This document shows positions 43,351 to 55,246 of a stretch of 64,000 bases of DNA, piece by piece (the stretch's first letter is position 1; every line of letters begins with the position of its first letter). Both the position numbers and the translations under genes were made by a program. This DNA is from Siphonodentalium dalli (lineage: Eukaryota > Mollusca > Scaphopoda > Gadilida > Siphonodentaliidae). The stretch lies in NCBI GenBank assembly GCA_032622095.1, contig CP136069.1, positions 187,975,122 through 188,039,121 of the forward strand, in the 5' to 3' direction. The notes under the pieces were generated by a model. The model saw nothing but the letters and a program-made list of their open reading frames with translations, was not told the DNA's origin and made no database searches.

Positions 43351-45435
43351 ATCCAACCCAACTATATTCAGATTATCATAATGTATCCAACCCAACCCAA
43401 TGCATTACATTTCATTTTGGAAGTAATGCAAAAACAAATGTCAAGTACAGTACTGGCAATGGTATATAATGCATTATACATTGTAAAGTCGGGGACCAAA
43501 GCATCAAATGTGTATATACATGTGAATGCTCGCGTCAAAATTTAATGGTGGTCCGGACCAAACAAAAGTTTAATGGTGGTCGGGACCAAACAAAAGTTTT
43601 CAATTAATTTTACACGGTATTTTACTATTTAACCCGGTGAACATGGCGGGTACTTGGAGATTTGATAACTGAAAGTTGATGTTGAGCCCACCGGCTCCGC
43701 CTCAGGGTTCAACAAGAGACACCCAGGTATCAGTCATCAATTTACCACACAGTGAGCCAGAACACGCCATTTTGTCCCCACCACAATGGTTCTACAACTC
43801 CCAGTTTACTGTGTTTCTCATCTAATCCATTTATTTAATCACATCAATATGGATACAATAGCAAAGACCGAATGTGCAACTGTTTCCCCATTCTGCTCTA
43901 CAGTGACATGTGCAGCACTAAAGCCAGTGTCAAACTGAGCAGAATAGTGTGCAAACCTTACCGAAAGGTCACAAAACAACCGAACAATTCATATATCAAA
44001 TAATGATACCTGTCACAGAGATGGACTATACACTGAAAAACAATTATGTTCAATTTGTCTAAGATAGGGTTAGTAACAAGCATTTGAAATCACTTCGACT
44101 AACACTCACATTTCAGGGAGTCACTATCACTGACTCTGGCCTTACTAGTCATAGTGACTAATGCCCAATTTATATGAGACTATATAGGTATACATGCAGG
44201 TATATATACCATTGTTAGGTACATTTGTTGTGTACCTGAAACATATTATTGCCATGTGAACATATTTGTTCTGGGTATATTTCAAGTATCCCAGGATGAT
44301 TTAAAAGATTTTCAAAGATTTACTCCACCTAAAGATGGAAACTGTTCCACATTTGGTTCCATGTTCCCGGGGAACCAAATACAAACATAGAACCAAACAG
44401 TTTGGTTCCACACTGATTTGATTCCATCTGGAACCAATATCCTAAGTTTGGTTCCTCATATAACCCACATAATTCAAGGTCTGTGGGAAAACGACATAGC
44501 TTAAACGTGCCAATATGCAATACGAATATAGGGGAGCAGACAAGAACCGACAACGCCCCTGCAAGACAAGCAAAGTGCAGAACAATACATTAGCAGTTAC
44601 CCGGTGAAGGGAACGGGGCCGAACAATCTATAAATGGAATCTTTCGATAGGGACACAGAGTCGGACTCTCAACGCAACGCTTGAGGCAGGTCAGCGAAAT
44701 AACATGGGCAGGCCTATCCCAAGCTGACCACATGTACGTGAACACCTGGTACATATGTATATACAGATAGAATCATGAAGATTGTCCCGTCTGACTGAAC
44801 TCGGACCACGTCGCGAGTCACTCGAAAGAAACCAACCCGAGGCACACCGAAGTAGCGACTAATATAAATACTGCAGCGAGATTTCAAGTCATTACGAAGT
44901 CCAAATATTAAGTGTCCACTGAGACTCCCGAACTCGACACGCGTTCCGGCAACTACGACAGCAGATATACCAAGAAGAAAAGACGCTAGCAGCGAGATGG
45001 TCATGAATACAAGGTAAACTAAATATTCGCAGTTCTGAGCAACGCACCCCGATGTATCGACGACAAGGCACGCCCAACGACAGCAGACGACAGGCCGAGA
45101 TGCTCAACTAGAGATAAGCGAATTCAACATGTGACGAAACGAGGAGCCCACGAGACGCGCAGACGACATGAAGACGAACTGAACCTATGAATATAATGGA
45201 AGCCCACGATTCACGTAGACGACAGGAAGACGAACCCAACGAAGATATTCCATACCGACGACCCGAAGATATTCCATTGAACTGTTTGTAATAAATGATC
45301 AAATCGTTTTGATTGTCTGAACGTTATATGTCCCCCGTCTTGGCACATAAATGTCCTAGTCTAAAATGTAACAATAATTATGTCCGGGAGTAACTCTATT
45401 GGTAATATTACAAATCAGGCAATTCTTTAAGGATT
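43351..45435. other. Unassigned, with a cluster of GGAACCA/TGGTTCC repeats
   Basis: No gene is supported. Around 44330-44465 there are many alternating TTTGGTTCC and GGAACCAAA motifs; a similar cluster lies at 46290-46590. The stretch 44560-45300 has a TATAAATA near 44870 and AATAAA near 45290, so a solo LTR is possible but I could not find its ends. Confidence 0.35.
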
Positions 45436-46063
45436 GGCCATTTATAAATAAACAATCGGAACCCAAAAAGGCCATTAATATATGGTCAATCGCAACCACG
45501 CGTGGCACGCGTGGTCGATTGTCCATTTAGAAAGAACCATTAACGCTAATCATTAAATTTAATTTTTATTAACTAAATAACGGAGATATTTCAAAAAGTG
45601 TTTTTGACGAAATAACGGAGATATTTGAAGAAGTGTTTTTGACGAAATAACGGAAATATTCGAAGAAGTGTTTTTAAAGAGCGTAACCCCAAACAGCCCC
45701 CAAGCCGACCCACAGCAGCGAAAGGATTTGCGTGCCCGCCCGAAGGGCGGCACGAGGATGGTGGTGGGCTCATCCGAAGATCGCCCTTACGCCCTGAGCC
45801 GACCCACCCAATAGAAGAATTTGACTTATATTTCACCAGAGTTGATCTATTGTGGTGTTGCAATTTCTCATACAAATCGCCGTTATTTAGTCAAGGTATT
45901 CTTTATAGAGTTATTACCCTTCAGTTTAAATATGAGCTGACATGCAGGATTATCTATATATGTCGTGATTTAGTGGTCAATCCCAAGCTCACGTGCCACG
46001 TGTTGCAAGATTGACCATTAATTAATGAAAATTTAGGTACGGGTTGTCCATTTATTAATGGTC
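45436..46063. mobile_element. MITE-like element with hairpin-bearing inverted ends
   Basis: The left 85 bases match the right end inverted: GGCCATTTATAAATAAAC against GACCATTAATAAATGGAC, then both ends carry TGGTCAATC and a hairpin. The left hairpin is CCACGCGTGGCACGCGTGG at about 45496-45514. The right one is around CACGTGCCACGTG at 45990-46002. The interior holds a 35-base triplet repeat. Confidence 0.6.
45575..45679. repeat. Three copies of a 35-base repeat
   Basis: Unit core AAATAACGGAGATATTTG then AAGTGTTTTTGACG, the third copy diverged and ending in AAAGAGCG. Confidence 0.8.
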
Positions 46064-46625
46064 AAACTTATGCGCATTAGGTGTTACAAATAGGGTGTGA
46101 AGTATGGAACAATAACTTTAATAATATAATTTGATATCTCCTTCAGACATCAGAAAATTTCCGATCTTCGGGGTCTATTCGGTGAGCATTCAGAAACAAA
46201 GACACATCAAACATGCTTATAACCTACACGTAGTGTCACGGGGCATTGTTTCAACAAACACTCACCATTGTCTCCCAGTAGGCGTTTAATGAACCAAATT
46301 GGAACTCAAAGGAACTATCAGGTTCCATGTTCTGGTTCTATCCCGGGAACCAGATCGATAACCAAAGCTGCATGGTCACATAGGTTCTCAAAATTGGTTC
46401 TGAGGACAAAAATTAGAAACAAGTTAGATTCCATGTGGAACCAGAATGTCTGTTGTGAACTTAATTTGGTTCATTTGGTTCTTTATTTTGGTTCTTCGTG
46501 AAAGCCAAACATGTTTGTATGGTTCTTCGTTTTGGTTCCCCTACTGGGAGAAACATTGAAACCAGTTTTTGGTTCCCCAGAGAACCAAATTTGCTCTGTG
46601 TGCGGGTACAAATATAACGAAAGCG

Positions 46626-46780
46626 CATTAGGGCCACCCGAAACCACACCACACCAAAACGTAGAACTATACAACTCATTAGGGCCATCCGAAACACCAC
46701 CCCACCCAAACGTACAAAAACAAAACTCATTAGGGCCACCCGAAACAACACCGCACCCTCAAACGTACAAATACACAACT
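46626..46780. repeat. Three copies of a 51-base repeat
   Basis: Each unit starts CATTAGGGCCACCCGAAAC and contains AAACGTA then ACAACT. Copies are diverged by several bases. Confidence 0.75.
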
Positions 46781-46783
46781 CTT

Positions 46784-46807
46784 TATAACGACTTGCAAGT
46801 CGTTATA
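46784..46807. repeat. Perfect 24-base palindrome
   Basis: TATAACGACTTG followed directly by its reverse complement. The same sequence is the theme of the minisatellite at 47399-47846, so it may be the left end of one element. Confidence 0.8.
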
Positions 46808-47160
46808 TTTACATACTAAGTGTGATTATCACTAAATCCAGCATTCTGATTGGTCGGCGCCCACGTGGCTAGTTGCAGTTATTTCTCGGTGAACGCGCAA
46901 CAGCTCATAACACCAGGCTCATAATTACATCGACGCGTCATATGTTTGGGAAAGACGAACGCATAATGTTTTGGGCGCATTTGGACTCGCGCAGGATTGA
47001 CTTAATAAATCATCGGGTTTCAATATAAAGAGAAATTGTTCCTGTTAACTTTTGCCAAGGGTGCTATGGTATATTTTGGGCTGGTTTTGTCACGATACAC
47101 TTTTCGATTTAAATACATTTACAAAAGTGGCTTTTTCGCTAAATGTATATAAATATAATG

Positions 47161-47290
47161 ATTAACTGTCATGTGGACTGTTTTTATGGAGATGTAACCG
47201 TGAGGTAAGTGGTCATAACTTGTATGTAAAACCCTTCACAAGTTACATCACGGTTACATCTCCATAAAAACAGTCCACATGACAGTTAAT
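47161..47290. repeat. Perfect 43-base inverted repeat with 44-base loop
   Basis: 47161-47203 and 47248-47290 are exact reverse complements. The loop has an inner 8-base stem (TAACTTGT/ACAAGTTA). It lies between the 24-base palindrome and the 20-base minisatellite. Confidence 0.9.
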
Positions 47291-47384
47291 CCTTATATAA
47301 CGACTCCCAGCAACTCGTTATATAACGACATGTCGTTGTAACTTGTAGTGACTTACAATTGTTTATATTTCTACAAGTCGTCAT

Positions 47385-47855
47385 AACGACTTCCAACAAC
47401 TCGTTATACCGAGTTGTAAGTCGTTATACCGAGTTGTAAGTCGTTATACCGAGTTGTAAGTCATTATAACGAGTTGTAAGTCGTTATAACGAGTTGTAAG
47501 TCGTTATAACGAGTTGTAAGTCGTTATAACGAGTTGTAAGTCATTATAACGAGTTGTAAGTCATTATAACGAGTTGTAAGTCATTATAACGAGTTGTAAG
47601 TCATTATAACGAGTTGTAAGTCATGATAACAACTCAAACGAGTTGTAAGTCATTATAACGAGTTGTAAGTCATTATAACGAGTTGTAAGTCATTATAACG
47701 AGTTGTAAGTCATTATAACGAGTTGTAAGTCGTTATAACGAGTTGTAAGTCATTATAACGAGTTGTAAGTCATTATAACGAGTTGTAAGTCATTATAACG
47801 AGTTGTAAGTCGTTATAACGAGTTGTAAGTCGTTATAACGAGTTGTTGGAAGTCG
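47385..47855. repeat. 20-base minisatellite with inverted ends, about 22 copies
   Basis: The unit is CGTTATAACGAGTTGTAAGT with CG/CA variation in the first two bases. One interrupted unit lies near 47625. The array is bounded by CGACTTCCAACAACTCG on the left and its reverse complement on the right, so the whole array is a hairpin-ended block. Confidence 0.9.
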
Positions 47856-48098
47856 TATATCAAAATGCATGTTAACACAGCCAATTCCTCCGGAATATAG
47901 TCCCTGACTAAAATCCGTGGCAAAATAGTCCCCGACCAAAAAAAAGGTCCCCGACTATCTCGCAATGTGAATGACCCTTAACATAATGCACTGACACATG
48001 ATATTTAATGCTGCACCAGCGCACTCCCGTCATGAACGGGCTAACCACGTGACTGTCGATCGATGCGGGAAATGGAACAGTTGCACGATTGCCGCAGG

Positions 48099-48213
48099 CG
48101 ATCTGGTGTCCGTTATGATAAGTCCGTTAGAGATGAGAACCGGCGGTACATTGTAGATTGATCTGGTGTCCATTATGCTCAGTCCGTTAGAGGTGTGAAC
48201 TGCGGTAGATTGA
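48099..48213. repeat. Two copies of a roughly 70-base unit
   Basis: GATCTGGTGTCCGTTATG then AGTCCGTTAGAG then CGGTA and AGATTG, repeated once with changes. Confidence 0.65.
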
Positions 48214-48458
48214 TTGGAAAACTTTTAAAAGGGATACAAGAAAGCCATGAATTCCTGATATGTTGTATACAAAGTTTGCTATACAACTTTGAGAATTTTA
48301 TATCGCATTCGGGATATACAGATAAAACACATTCAATAACTGGGGATCTGGATTATTTTAAAATTTATAAGATCGATTCCAGTTATAGAAAGGTGAAATT
48401 TGAAGAGATCGATGTGATAATTCGTATGGATGAATATCAGAATGTCATGCATTTCTGA
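48195..48458 (+). other. Open frame of 87 codons, uncertain
   Basis: The sequence has normal complexity (LYNFENFISHSGYTDKTHSI in part) but no recognised family and begins within the tandem duplication. No clear splice sites or polyadenylation signal frame it. It could be a decayed gene piece. Confidence 0.2.
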
Positions 48459-48772
48459 TGTGTGGTATATATATAAATGCTGACTTAACGCTTTGGGAAT
48501 TACTTAAATCGTATATTCAGAAACAAGATACAACAGAGCCTGAGAAGTTGTTCGGTTTTAATATTTAGAAGATCGAAAATCACAAAAATCTTTCATTAAT
48601 GTTCGTGATTATCTATATATAGAATATTTTGTTCAGTCTCGTCACGCGCTAAATGGTTGGAAAGAGACAGAGACGTACTGCATGAGCCCAAAGATTAAAC
48701 TGTTGAATATATTCTAAAAAGGAATACAATAGGGATATTTGGTCAAACGATATAAGGGACGTTCAGGACATC

Positions 48773-48860
48773 ATGACCAGGTGGCAGTTGATCTTATTTT
48801 CAATAACGACAATTGGGATTATAGCTGTTTCAAGTAGAGTTTTCCCAGTCCCGCCGTATT
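48773..48860 (+). CDS. Exon 1 of a secreted C-type-lectin-like protein (signal peptide)
   Basis: From the ATG, 29 codons plus one base precede a strong donor (TATT|GTAAGT). The peptide has a basic start (MTRWQ), a hydrophobic core (LILFSITTIGIIAV), then SSRVFP, a textbook signal peptide. The leftover base (phase 1) fits exon 2 at 50028. The upstream 300 bases are AT-rich without another clear exon. Confidence 0.5.
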
Positions 48861-49031
48861 GTAAGTATATATACATTGTATCATATTTTTAAACTTTGAT
48901 TAATTCGATATTTAATTTCCATTTTGAAATTTCAACTTCAAATTCGAAATTACACCTACCGAAATCGAACCGAGTCATCAAATACCAAAGCGGCGACTCT
49001 CCACTTCTGCATGATTAGTATATTTTTGGTT

Positions 49032-49224
49032 CGCATTTAGAGGCTTTCTGGTGTGGTGAATGAAAAAAACATTCAGTGATAAGCCGTAGTTGTTGTAATA
49101 ATATGAAGGAATAGTTGAAGGATTTCTGAGGTGGTGCATTCATGAAACCAATATATTTTACATTTTATATATGCCTAATAAAATTTTCTTGAGGGCATTA
49201 CCATTTCTGACTATGGTTTTCTTG
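49032..49224 (+). repeat. Dispersed 190-base repeat, copy 1
   Basis: It matches 61820-62010 in inverted orientation (CGCATTTAGAGGCTTTCTGG, CCAATATATTTTA, ATTTCTGACTATGGTTTTCT). A short direct piece recurs near 63535-63583. Confidence 0.65.
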
Positions 49225-50027
49225 TAACTCCTGCTATATGCTGATGCACCCCTTAGACATATATATGGACATGCTATTCATAATTTTAAAACATCTTTGA
49301 ATTCTTTGATCAAGAGCGGGTTCTTGATTCTTTTTATTTCTTACATTCGAACAGATAGTGGAAATCATCTCGAAGTACATAACATACAAATGCATTTTTT
49401 CGCTTTTTAATATAAATATCATACCATATACACACACTTCAACTGTGGGCGTGATAGATTATATAGGCCTATAAGCGAGATCACTGGGTCGCGGTTGCAT
49501 ATCGGATTCATCGAGCTGAGTTCCGTGGTTACGTGTGGAGATTCTTCCAGCCCCGGTTCCGTGGTTTTAGTGCTACATGTCAAAGTTCCGGAGTATATTG
49601 TATTTCCATATATGGAGCTTTTTGAATTATTCATGACTTCCAGATATGGAATGCGACTCCAGAACTTTGATCTGTATAACTATGGAACTGGTCCTGGTGT
49701 ATCCAATATGGCCGCCAGTTAGTGAAAGGGCGTATATAAGCCGCACAACGACCCTTGTTCTGATCGACTCCAAGTAATTAGCGCGGATTTGTGATCCAGC
49801 AAAGGGGAGGTACATGTAACATGGTTGATTCGTGTATCTGGGCAAGTTTGTCAGCTGATGTACAGGGGTCGGTGGTTTGAATAAGCGCACGGTAATTATT
49901 TCCCGGTGAAATTAACATCCGCGCGGTCTTTCCTTCACCCATAAATCAGAAAACGTCACGACATGACCTACATATTGGAAGAAACGACGGTTAAACCACA
50001 ATAAGTCAATTTTCTATCTATTCTCAG
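49225..50027. other. Intron of the lectin-like gene, no other gene seen
   Basis: It ends with a pyrimidine-rich acceptor (TTTTCTATCTATTCTCAG, ending 50027). Open frames here are short and unconvincing. Confidence 0.4.
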
Positions 50028-50196
50028 ACAGGACAAAAGGCAAAATTAAATGGGTGGTGAACACACAAGCACACTGCCAGTACGATGCGGTCAAATTCTG
50101 CAGGGATTATTACAACTCAGCTGGTCTAGAGGGATGGTTATTGACCTTAGAGAGCGACTACGCGCTGGACAAATTCGACGAGCTCCGCCAAACTAT
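50028..50196 (+). CDS. Exon 2 of the lectin-like protein, first half of a C-type lectin domain
   Basis: After the acceptor, two bases complete the split codon and the frame reads RTKGKIKWVVNTQAHCQYDA, then VKFCRDYYNSAGLEGWLLTL, then ESDYALDKFDELRQTM. The pattern of W, then A-x-x-FC, then G-WLLTLESDYALDKF matches the start of C-type lectin-like domains (typically A-x-x-FC, then HLVTIES). The likely donor is GTATGT at 50197. The second half of the domain (WxW, disulphide-bonded end) was not found with confidence; a weak candidate lies near 57400-57533. The gene may be incomplete or decayed. Confidence 0.45.
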
Positions 50197-50920
50197 GTAT
50201 GTATACACGTACATGTATATAATTTATACATATTTTATTTCTCCAACGCTTGAAGAACATATATATATATATGCACCCCTCGTATAACCCGGCTGATCAT
50301 CCCTGTAACGAGGACGCACGTGAGTAACGGCGGACGCGACTTCCTTGCATGATTGCGTTGTCTCTGGATGCTCAAGGAAAACGGTTAGTATATATCTTTA
50401 AAATATATCTACCTATATTTAGTGTGTGTTGTGTTATGGAACAATATTAGTCTTAATCGATGGGAGCTAAATATATGCCAACGTGTTCAAAGCGGTGCGA
50501 AAATCGTGAGATTACACGCAAATTGACCCAAAATATATAGTAGATCACGGCAACTCTGAACAAAGTGTGACGTTGAGGCACCACCGGGATCCCGGTCATT
50601 GAAATATCAGTAATACACCCACAGCAAGGCAAATAGTTTCCAGCAATCCGAATATTTTGCATTAGCAATTTGTAACGAGGACGCGCTTCAGAAATCACGT
50701 TGATTAACAACTATGCGAATATTCCGACAAGCAATTTATTGGAGAACATCAATGTTCTGGTTGAATGTATAAGAAATCACACGTGCGTAGGTCTATGTGT
50801 GTTTTGCCATTATTTTACTCATTGTTAACCTCCGGCTTCACAGAAACCAGGCGAAGTATTGTCACGAGACTTCATATATATATGGCAGATTCTGGTGCAG
50901 AAAAAAAATACGACGCATTT
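50197..50920. other. No further exon identified
   Basis: Contains an (AT)n run near 50260 and non-coding sequence. No supported gene. Confidence 0.4.
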
Positions 50921-50924
50921 TGTA

Positions 50925-51145
50925 ACTAAATTCACCATCTGGGGACCTCATTCTGCTTAGGCCCCATCTTCTCTGGAAAGTTTCTTTATTATCAAATTTC
51001 TATAGAAACTTAGATTCTGTTTCTTTTTTAGTTTAGTTTCTCTATATTCCCAAATTGGCAGACGACACATTGCATTATCGAGGTTCCCAATGGGTGTACG
51101 TCATAATATTCACTATTTGGGAACTTCAATTGGGTTCATATCAGC
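50925..51145 (+). mobile_element. Truncated copy of the 53660-54076 MITE
   Basis: It shares CCTCATTCTGCTTAGG, TTTCTTTTTTAGTTTAG, TTGGCAGACGACACATTGCA and CGAGGTTCCCAATGGGTGTA with the complete copy but lacks its termini. Confidence 0.65.
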
Positions 51146-51648
51146 ATGCCGCGGTGAAAATGGCTGAGAAAAGATCAAACCCATTCAGATGTTATTCTAC
51201 AGACATGGCTGAGAAAATATCAAATCCATTCAGATGTTCGACATGCAAACTGCCATTCACCACATTGCTTGATACGGTTGACAATTCCACCACATCACAC
51301 CCGGATAGAGGACACACAGGACTCATCTACTTGGTTTAAACAGTATTATATTTGAACTTAACAGAACAAAAGCACAGTCAATACATAGACATGAAATATA
51401 ATATAAATGTTCAAAATATGATCTGGAAACAAGCTTTGAGACTTTTGTTAAGTCCTATCCTCATAAAATAAATGTTACCCCAGGTATCTTGGAGTAGATA
51501 CCAGTGGGGTATAGCAGGCGGCTTTGGGTTATAATTTATATGGTCCGAATTATACAGTTTAGATGAAGGAAAAGGAAAGAGAGTGCAGGCCAGGCAGTAA
51601 TTGGAAAGGGGCAATTGAACTTAACATTAGCAGCAGACAAAATGCATT

Positions 51649-51836
51649 ATGTCACAGAGAAATAAGATAGGATTATACCATGTTAAATGTCTCACCAATA
51701 TGTCACAGAGAAATAAGAGAGGATTATACCATGTTAAATTTCTCACCATTATGTCACAGAGAAATAAGAGAGGATTAACCATGTTAAATATGTCACAGAG
51801 AAATAAGAGAGGATTATACCATGTTAAATTTCTCAC
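51649..51836. repeat. Four copies of a roughly 50-base repeat
   Basis: The unit is TGTCACAGAGAAATAAGAGA, then GGATTATACCATGTTAAAT, then a CTCACC segment. The third unit is shortened. Short open frames on both strands arise from the repetition. Confidence 0.8.
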
Positions 51837-52054
51837 CGTTGTTCGTCACAAACCAAAGAAAATCGAAATAAAAAATGTGATCACGCTACGATCCAATTGG
51901 AGGGGATTCTGAACGGCGAGCCCAGTGCATGATCAGGAATATTTACATTATTTACATTACGTTAAAGAGCTGTTAAATTCAATGTGTTTAATAAATATTT
52001 AATACGTGACAAAATCAGTACACAGTAACATATGAGTTAATAACAGACTCGACT

Positions 52055-52450
52055 ACTTGATTGATTGATTGATTGGGATTTAAAATAATGTCGCTTTCAG
52101 CAACTAAGGCCTTATCACGACATTGCAACTTTTAGTGGTCGAGGAAATCCGCACACTTACGGCTAAACTAACAGTGATTTCAATGGCTTATAAACTCGTC
52201 GACCATGTGCGGCAAACCACTGGCCACCGGCGAGTAACTGGCAACTCCACCAGATAAGGATTTCGAGTTACAAAGTCCTTCGGGTGCCAATGCCGCGAAG
52301 TGATGCTGCAAAGAGATATCACAAAATCGGAGTTGGGATGTCAAAGATGCGGAGTATATATTTGGCATTTTGACTGTTGCTGTCAGTGAATAAGCATTCA
52401 ATGTCAATACTTGGGTAATATCTGGCTTCCAAACCATAGTTCATATCAGA
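52055..52450. mobile_element. Dispersed repeat resembling mollusc-type short elements
   Basis: Starts with (TTGA)n and GGGATTTAAAATAATGTCGC, then TTTCAGCAACTAAGGCCTTA and TCACGACATTG. This resembles the (GATT)n-GGTTTTACGTCGC repeats I remember from bivalves and gastropods. The identification is from memory and supports a mollusc host. Confidence 0.4.
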
Positions 52451-53655
52451 TGTCCAGGAGCAGACGAAATTATAGAAATCCATGATGTGCGTCACGTAGT
52501 CGAAACAAGTGATTTTTCAACTATTATATATATAAGTATTTATAAATAAAAGCTATCAGTTGTTATTCACTTATGTATGTATTTAGTTATTTATTTATTT
52601 TATATCGTCTTTCTCGAGATTGAGTCGGCGGCGTGGTCCATGCATATAGGATAACTGGGGTCCCACCGCTCCTGCTAAATCGTCCGAAATCGCATAATCG
52701 TCAAGTGCGCATCTATAAATGCTAAGTTGACCTCTCTACAATTTCATAAAATTTTATAAAAAAAAATAACTTCATGGAAACCGTGAAGCATCGAAATCAA
52801 CATGAAAGCACACTGATGTGACGATTTCGGACTGGTGCACTTTCGCTGAATGCGCACCCGTCGTGTAGCTTGTTATAACAAAGGCAACGTATCATTTTGT
52901 GATATTTTATAAACCTTATTTTAACAAACTTACGATTCCCACATGACTTTAATTTTGATCGGCAATATTAAAAACAATACGAAGATGACAATAAACGGGT
53001 GATTGTAGTAAAATTGAGCATATGCTCCACTCAGAATGCTTTCGGATTTCTCACAGTAAAAAGCACTTGAATTTATGAGGTTGGGAAACAATACAAAGAA
53101 TTTCAGGTTTATTGAATCCTGCGGACGAGAGCCGCTTTACATATACTCAATGGCCTTTTATTGAGGGGGAAACATTATCTTCTTGACTTCTCACATTAAC
53201 GCCCACTGAGCTCAATTTCTGGGCATGGTAGACTTTCTCTCGCCGGAAAAGCACAGGAGCCTCGCGATTGCGCACTGGACAATTATGCGATTTGAGACGG
53301 ATTTGAGCGGTGGACCCTCCAGTGAGAATGTAGCTAGCAGGCGGCAGGCCTATCATATCCATAAATAATTGGTGAAGCTTGTTGCGCCAGCTTTGATTAC
53401 TGTACCCAAAGGAAATGGGATCTAGTAAAAATTGGCCTTTATCTTTCGGACAGATCTGCACATGTGAGGGCGTATATCCGTGTATTTTTGTTTAAATTTG
53501 TTTGATGTTTTTTTTTTCAATAATGGGCCTGGAACTGTATTTCGAAGGGAAACATTAGCACGGTGTAAATGCGTTTGGTAGTGCGGCTAGTATAGGTCTT
53601 GGTTGGGGTACCCACCTTAGAGTTTCTAATTTATGCACATATGCACAAGCCTGAT
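52451..53655. other. No supported gene
   Basis: AT-rich sequence. A 104-codon minus-strand frame (53461-53147) has normal composition but no recognised domain and no splice or polyadenylation context. Confidence 0.4.
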
Positions 53656-53659
53656 GTTG

Positions 53660-54076
53660 GTGTGCCTGTCATTTGATTTTCCCAGAGGGTGAATTTAGTG
53701 ACGCTATCCCGCATAGCGGGCTAGCATAACCAAATTCACACTCTGGGGCCTCATTCTGCTTAGGCATCATCTTCTCTGGAAACTTTATTTATTATAGAAG
53801 CTTCTTCACATATGTAGATTCTATTTCTTTTTTAGTTTAGTTTCTCTATATCCCCGAATTGGCAGACGACACATTGCATAATCGAGGTTCCCAATGGGTG
53901 TACATCACAATATTCACCATTTGGGAACTTCAATCTGAGTCTATGTCTCCCATAGCAGATGAGGCCATGCAAATTGAGGCCCACATAGGGTGAATTTGAT
54001 GATTCTAGCCTGCTATGCGGGATAGCACAACTAAATTCACCCTCTGTGGACCTCATTCTGCAAATGACAGGCACAC
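53660..54076. mobile_element. MITE with about 65-base imperfect inverted termini
   Basis: GTGTGCCTGTCATTTG at 53660-53675 is exactly inverted at 54061-54076. Further in, GAGGGTGAATTTAGT and GCTATCCCGCATAGC are also shared inverted. The interior matches the partial copy at 50925-51145. No target duplication is obvious. Confidence 0.75.
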
Positions 54077-54570
54077 TAAATTCAGACTTGTATCTGAAAA
54101 GTGACAAGCCATCCTAACAGACACTCAGTCAATCTCTGGATCTGATTATATTGATCTGCTTCTGGAAGGAGATAGACTTCTACTTCTAGCGTCTGGGTGA
54201 TGGGAGACGAAGCAAGAGCAGGATCTCGATTTGCTGTGGGATCTGGATTATTAAAATAGACAAAACTGAATTGCACAAGACATGCACATAATATTATTTC
54301 GGAAATGTGCTTACTCATCAAGCTGGACTGTTTGTGAGATTTCACCTTGCTTGAACAAATATAACACGTGGTGTTAAATCAAAACCCATCTTTGTAGAGA
54401 TAAATAGCCGACACAACGACACATAACTTAATATAATAATAATTACGTACTACGTAATTCGAAAACTTACTAATTTCGCTTCCTAATGCAAGATTTTAGT
54501 CTCAGTAACAACAATAAAGTTGTGTGTGTTTATCAATGAAATATAATACTGATACTGGATTCCTTTTCAT
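54077..54570. other. No supported gene
   Basis: AT-rich spacer between two MITE-like elements; a short minus-strand frame (54345-54082) is not convincing. Confidence 0.35.
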
Positions 54571-54574
54571 AATA

Positions 54575-55078
54575 AATTATATATAAGAGAATGCATTGGC
54601 CTGACAATTTTTTACCCTGTGCCAATGAATTCTCTTATATACGCGAGTCGACCATAGGTCGCCTCGCATATATAAGAGAATGCATTGGCCTAACAATTTT
54701 TTACCCTGTGCCAATGCATTCTCTTATATACGCGAGTCGACCATAGGTCGCCTCGCATATATAAGAGAATGCATTGGCCTAACAATTTTTTACAATTTTA
54801 ATAATTTGTTCTTGTATTCTTTAACAATTTTATAATTTCACCCATACAGAGCCCCAGACAAACATGAGCAGACAACACTCTTCTATATGCTTCTATATAT
54901 GTGTGGGGCCCCCTGCAGGGTAATGGATGTTTTATATTTTATGTCCTAAAAATTGTAAGAAACATTTATTTAAAAAAAAATGATAAAACATTGTTAGGCC
55001 AATGCATTCTCTTATATTTGCGAGGGGACCTATGGTCGACTCGCATATATAAGAGAATGCATTGGCACAGGGTAACAA
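54575..55078. mobile_element. Palindromic element with repeated 'AAGAGAATGCATTGGC' ends
   Basis: ATATAAGAGAATGCATTGGC and its reverse complement occur alternately at about 54582, 54626, 54669, 54713, 54757, 54996 and 55049. Between them are GTCGACCATAGGTCGCCTCG-type palindromes. The left side holds two and a half direct 88-base units; the right side is an inverted partner. The AT-rich centre is non-coding. Confidence 0.7.
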
Positions 55079-55246
55079 AATCCCGACTTACGAATTCAAT
55101 TGCAGGAAGCCCCAATCTCAAATACCAAATCATAAAGTATTTTCTTGATTTTGTCCTTTTTCGTCGCTGAACATTTCTATTTCGCCAATTACTGTTAACT
55201 GCAAAGCTCACCTATAGTCTCAACTGGTTGTTGGTCCCTCTATACT

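Noticed and set aside
44560-45300. Possible solo LTR with TATAAATA and AATAAA
   Set aside because: I could not find TG...CA ends with a target duplication, so the call is not supported.
47385-47855. CRISPR-like regular spacing of a short repeat
   Set aside because: The 20-base units are directly contiguous with no unique spacers, and the DNA is eukaryotic. It is a minisatellite.
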